This document shows positions 15,362 through 15,992 of a stretch of DNA of 15,992 nucleotides, piece after piece; position 1 is the first letter of the stretch; each line of letters opens with the position of its first letter. This DNA is from Burkholderiales bacterium (GTDB taxonomy: Bacteria > Pseudomonadota > Gammaproteobacteria > Burkholderiales > Casimicrobiaceae). The notes under the pieces are model-generated. The model was given only the letters and a program-made list of their open reading frames with translations. It was not told the origin of the DNA and searched no databases. Where the stretch lies: contig JANXNO010000084.1 of assembly GCA_025354075.1 (NCBI GenBank), positions 1 to 15,992 on the forward strand. Direction: 5' to 3'. A program made the position numbers and the translations under genes.

Positions 15362-15466
15362 CAGCTTTTTATTGAAATCCCCGTTTAACTTGGGCTAAAC
15401 GCCGTTTTAAGCATTATTCGACTTATTGACTTTCACGAGTGCAAGCCCATAAGAAATTGGGCTTTC
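15362..15466 (+). repeat. intergenic element copy B (paralogue of 2800-2904)
   Basis: 15362-15449 aligns without gaps to 2800-2887 (55 of 88 positions identical by hand). It begins with CAGCTTTTT and TTGAAA, has TCGACTTA in the middle, and ends in the same AGCCCA/TGGGCT hairpin. It lies between the subtilase and the aminotransferase, on the strand opposite to both. Confidence 0.5.
15443..15466 (+). terminator. terminator-like hairpin of element B
   Basis: AAGCCCA (15443-15449) / TGGGCTT (15458-15464), a 7-bp stem with an 8-nt loop. The T tract is short (TTT then CC), so it is a weaker terminator than in copy A. Confidence 0.45.
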
Positions 15467-15556
15467 CGACATAAGTAGCCACGCCGAAACGCGTCACTGA
15501 GCTCGCGAGCGTTGGGGAAAGCGTCGCGTTAAAAAACTGCGGGCCTGCCGCGAATC

Positions 15557-15992
15557 TCACTTCGTACTACGTCTAACCCAATCCTGAATCCGCTGCACAC
15601 CCTTCACGATGTTCTCGTTTTGCGTGGCGTAGCTGAAGCGAATGTGCTGGCCGTCACCCGGCACGCGATGACCGAAATGAATGTCGGCGAGCACGGCAAC
15701 GCCGGCTTCGTACAGCAAACGTTTACGCAGTTCTTCGCTATCCGCCAGCCCCGTCATTGCGCACAATGCCGTCACATTCGGCCACGCGTAAAACGCACCG
15801 CCGCTGGCCTGACACTTGATGCCGGGAACTTCGTTGAGCAAACCAACAATCAGGTTGCGTCGCTCCAGAAACGACTTGCGCATCGCCTCTGCCTCATGCT
15901 GAGGCCCGCTAACGGCGGCGACTGCGGCCCATTGCGAAATGTGGCTCGCACAGCTGTCGGTGTTGGTGACCCATTTGGTGAACGCCGGTGCG
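15557..15992 (-). CDS. class I/II pyridoxal-phosphate aminotransferase, C-terminal part
   Basis: The frame is open from the window edge to TGA 15559-15557, about 144 codons; the N-terminus and the PLP lysine lie outside. It starts FTKWVTNTDSCASHISQWAA, then RRNLIVGLLNEVPGIKC, GGAFYAWPNVT, AGVAVLADIHFG and IRFSYAT. The Arg in IRFSYA binds the substrate carboxylate. This is the aspartate-aminotransferase-like fold; the exact amino acid cannot be assigned from the C-terminus alone. An internal ATG at 15883 is not the start, because family similarity continues upstream of it. Confidence 0.88.
   Translation of the reverse strand, partial: APAFTKWVTNTDSCASHISQWAAVAAVSGPQHEAEAMRKSFLERRNLIVGLLNEVPGIKCQASGGAFYAWPNVTALCAMTGLADSEELRKRLLYEAGVAVLADIHFGHRVPGDGQHIRFSYATQNENIVKGVQRIQDWVRRSTK

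Larger units (their letters stand above)
15076..15556. other. 481-bp gap upstream of the subtilase
   Basis: No convincing gene. It contains the subtilase leader with its ribosome site, a 27-codon forward ORF (15167-15250) that I do not believe, and element copy B with its hairpin (15362-15466). No clear promoter could be fixed by eye. Confidence 0.6.

Noticed and set aside
1..15992. CRISPR arrays, tRNA or rRNA genes, insertion sequences, phage genes
   Set aside because: I saw no regularly spaced direct repeats, no cloverleaf or CCA-ended segment, no transposase and no phage structural gene.

Overview
The window looks like chromosomal DNA of a betaproteobacterium (Burkholderiales or a close relative). 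The pointers are a split arn (lipid A aminoarabinose) pathway, a two-repeat BamE-like lipoprotein, a PaiB/EamA/TadA cluster, moderately GC-rich coding DNA, and several small palindromic intergenic repeats of the kind common in that class. This is inference from gene content; no rRNA or other taxonomic marker is present.

Layout: 1-2124 (+) is the end of an arn operon: the tail of an unidentified gene, the UDP-glucuronate decarboxylase half of ArnA, and ArnD. 2295-2753 (+) is a peroxiredoxin (Bcp/PrxQ) preceded by a 109-bp palindromic repeat. 2754-3080 is an AT-rich gap carrying a terminator-ended element that recurs diverged at 15362-15466. 3081-3977 (+) is a decayed chimera: an ECF sigma factor without its region 4 is joined in frame to a CsgG-like protein without its N-terminus, and an in-frame TGA interrupts the CsgG part. 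4062-5474 (-) is a PAS-PAS-GGDEF diguanylate cyclase. It diverges from a berberine-bridge-type FAD oxidase (5692-7311, +).

7416-10392 (-) is a compact operon: EamA exporter, PaiB-like flavin protein, a TadA-GNAT fusion and a BamE-like lipoprotein. A TATAAT box and a 16-bp perfect palindrome precede it. It is followed upstream by an XRE-cupin regulator (10567-11244, -), cysS (11352-12725, -), a secreted subtilase (12946-15075, -) and the C-terminal part of a class I aminotransferase (15557 to the window edge, -).

The best candidate for an undescribed system is the leader of cysS. A 35-codon ORF (12912 to 12805, -) has four Cys codons within six (C-L-C-C-S-C). It is followed by a Rho-independent terminator ending about 31 nt before the cysS ATG, and a plausible antiterminator segment lies between the two. 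This reads as ribosome-mediated transcription attenuation of cysteinyl-tRNA synthetase, sensing charged tRNA-Cys. A second candidate is the TadA-GNAT junction, which sits on a T_TTT_TTT slippery heptamer whose -1 frame is an immediate TAG stop.
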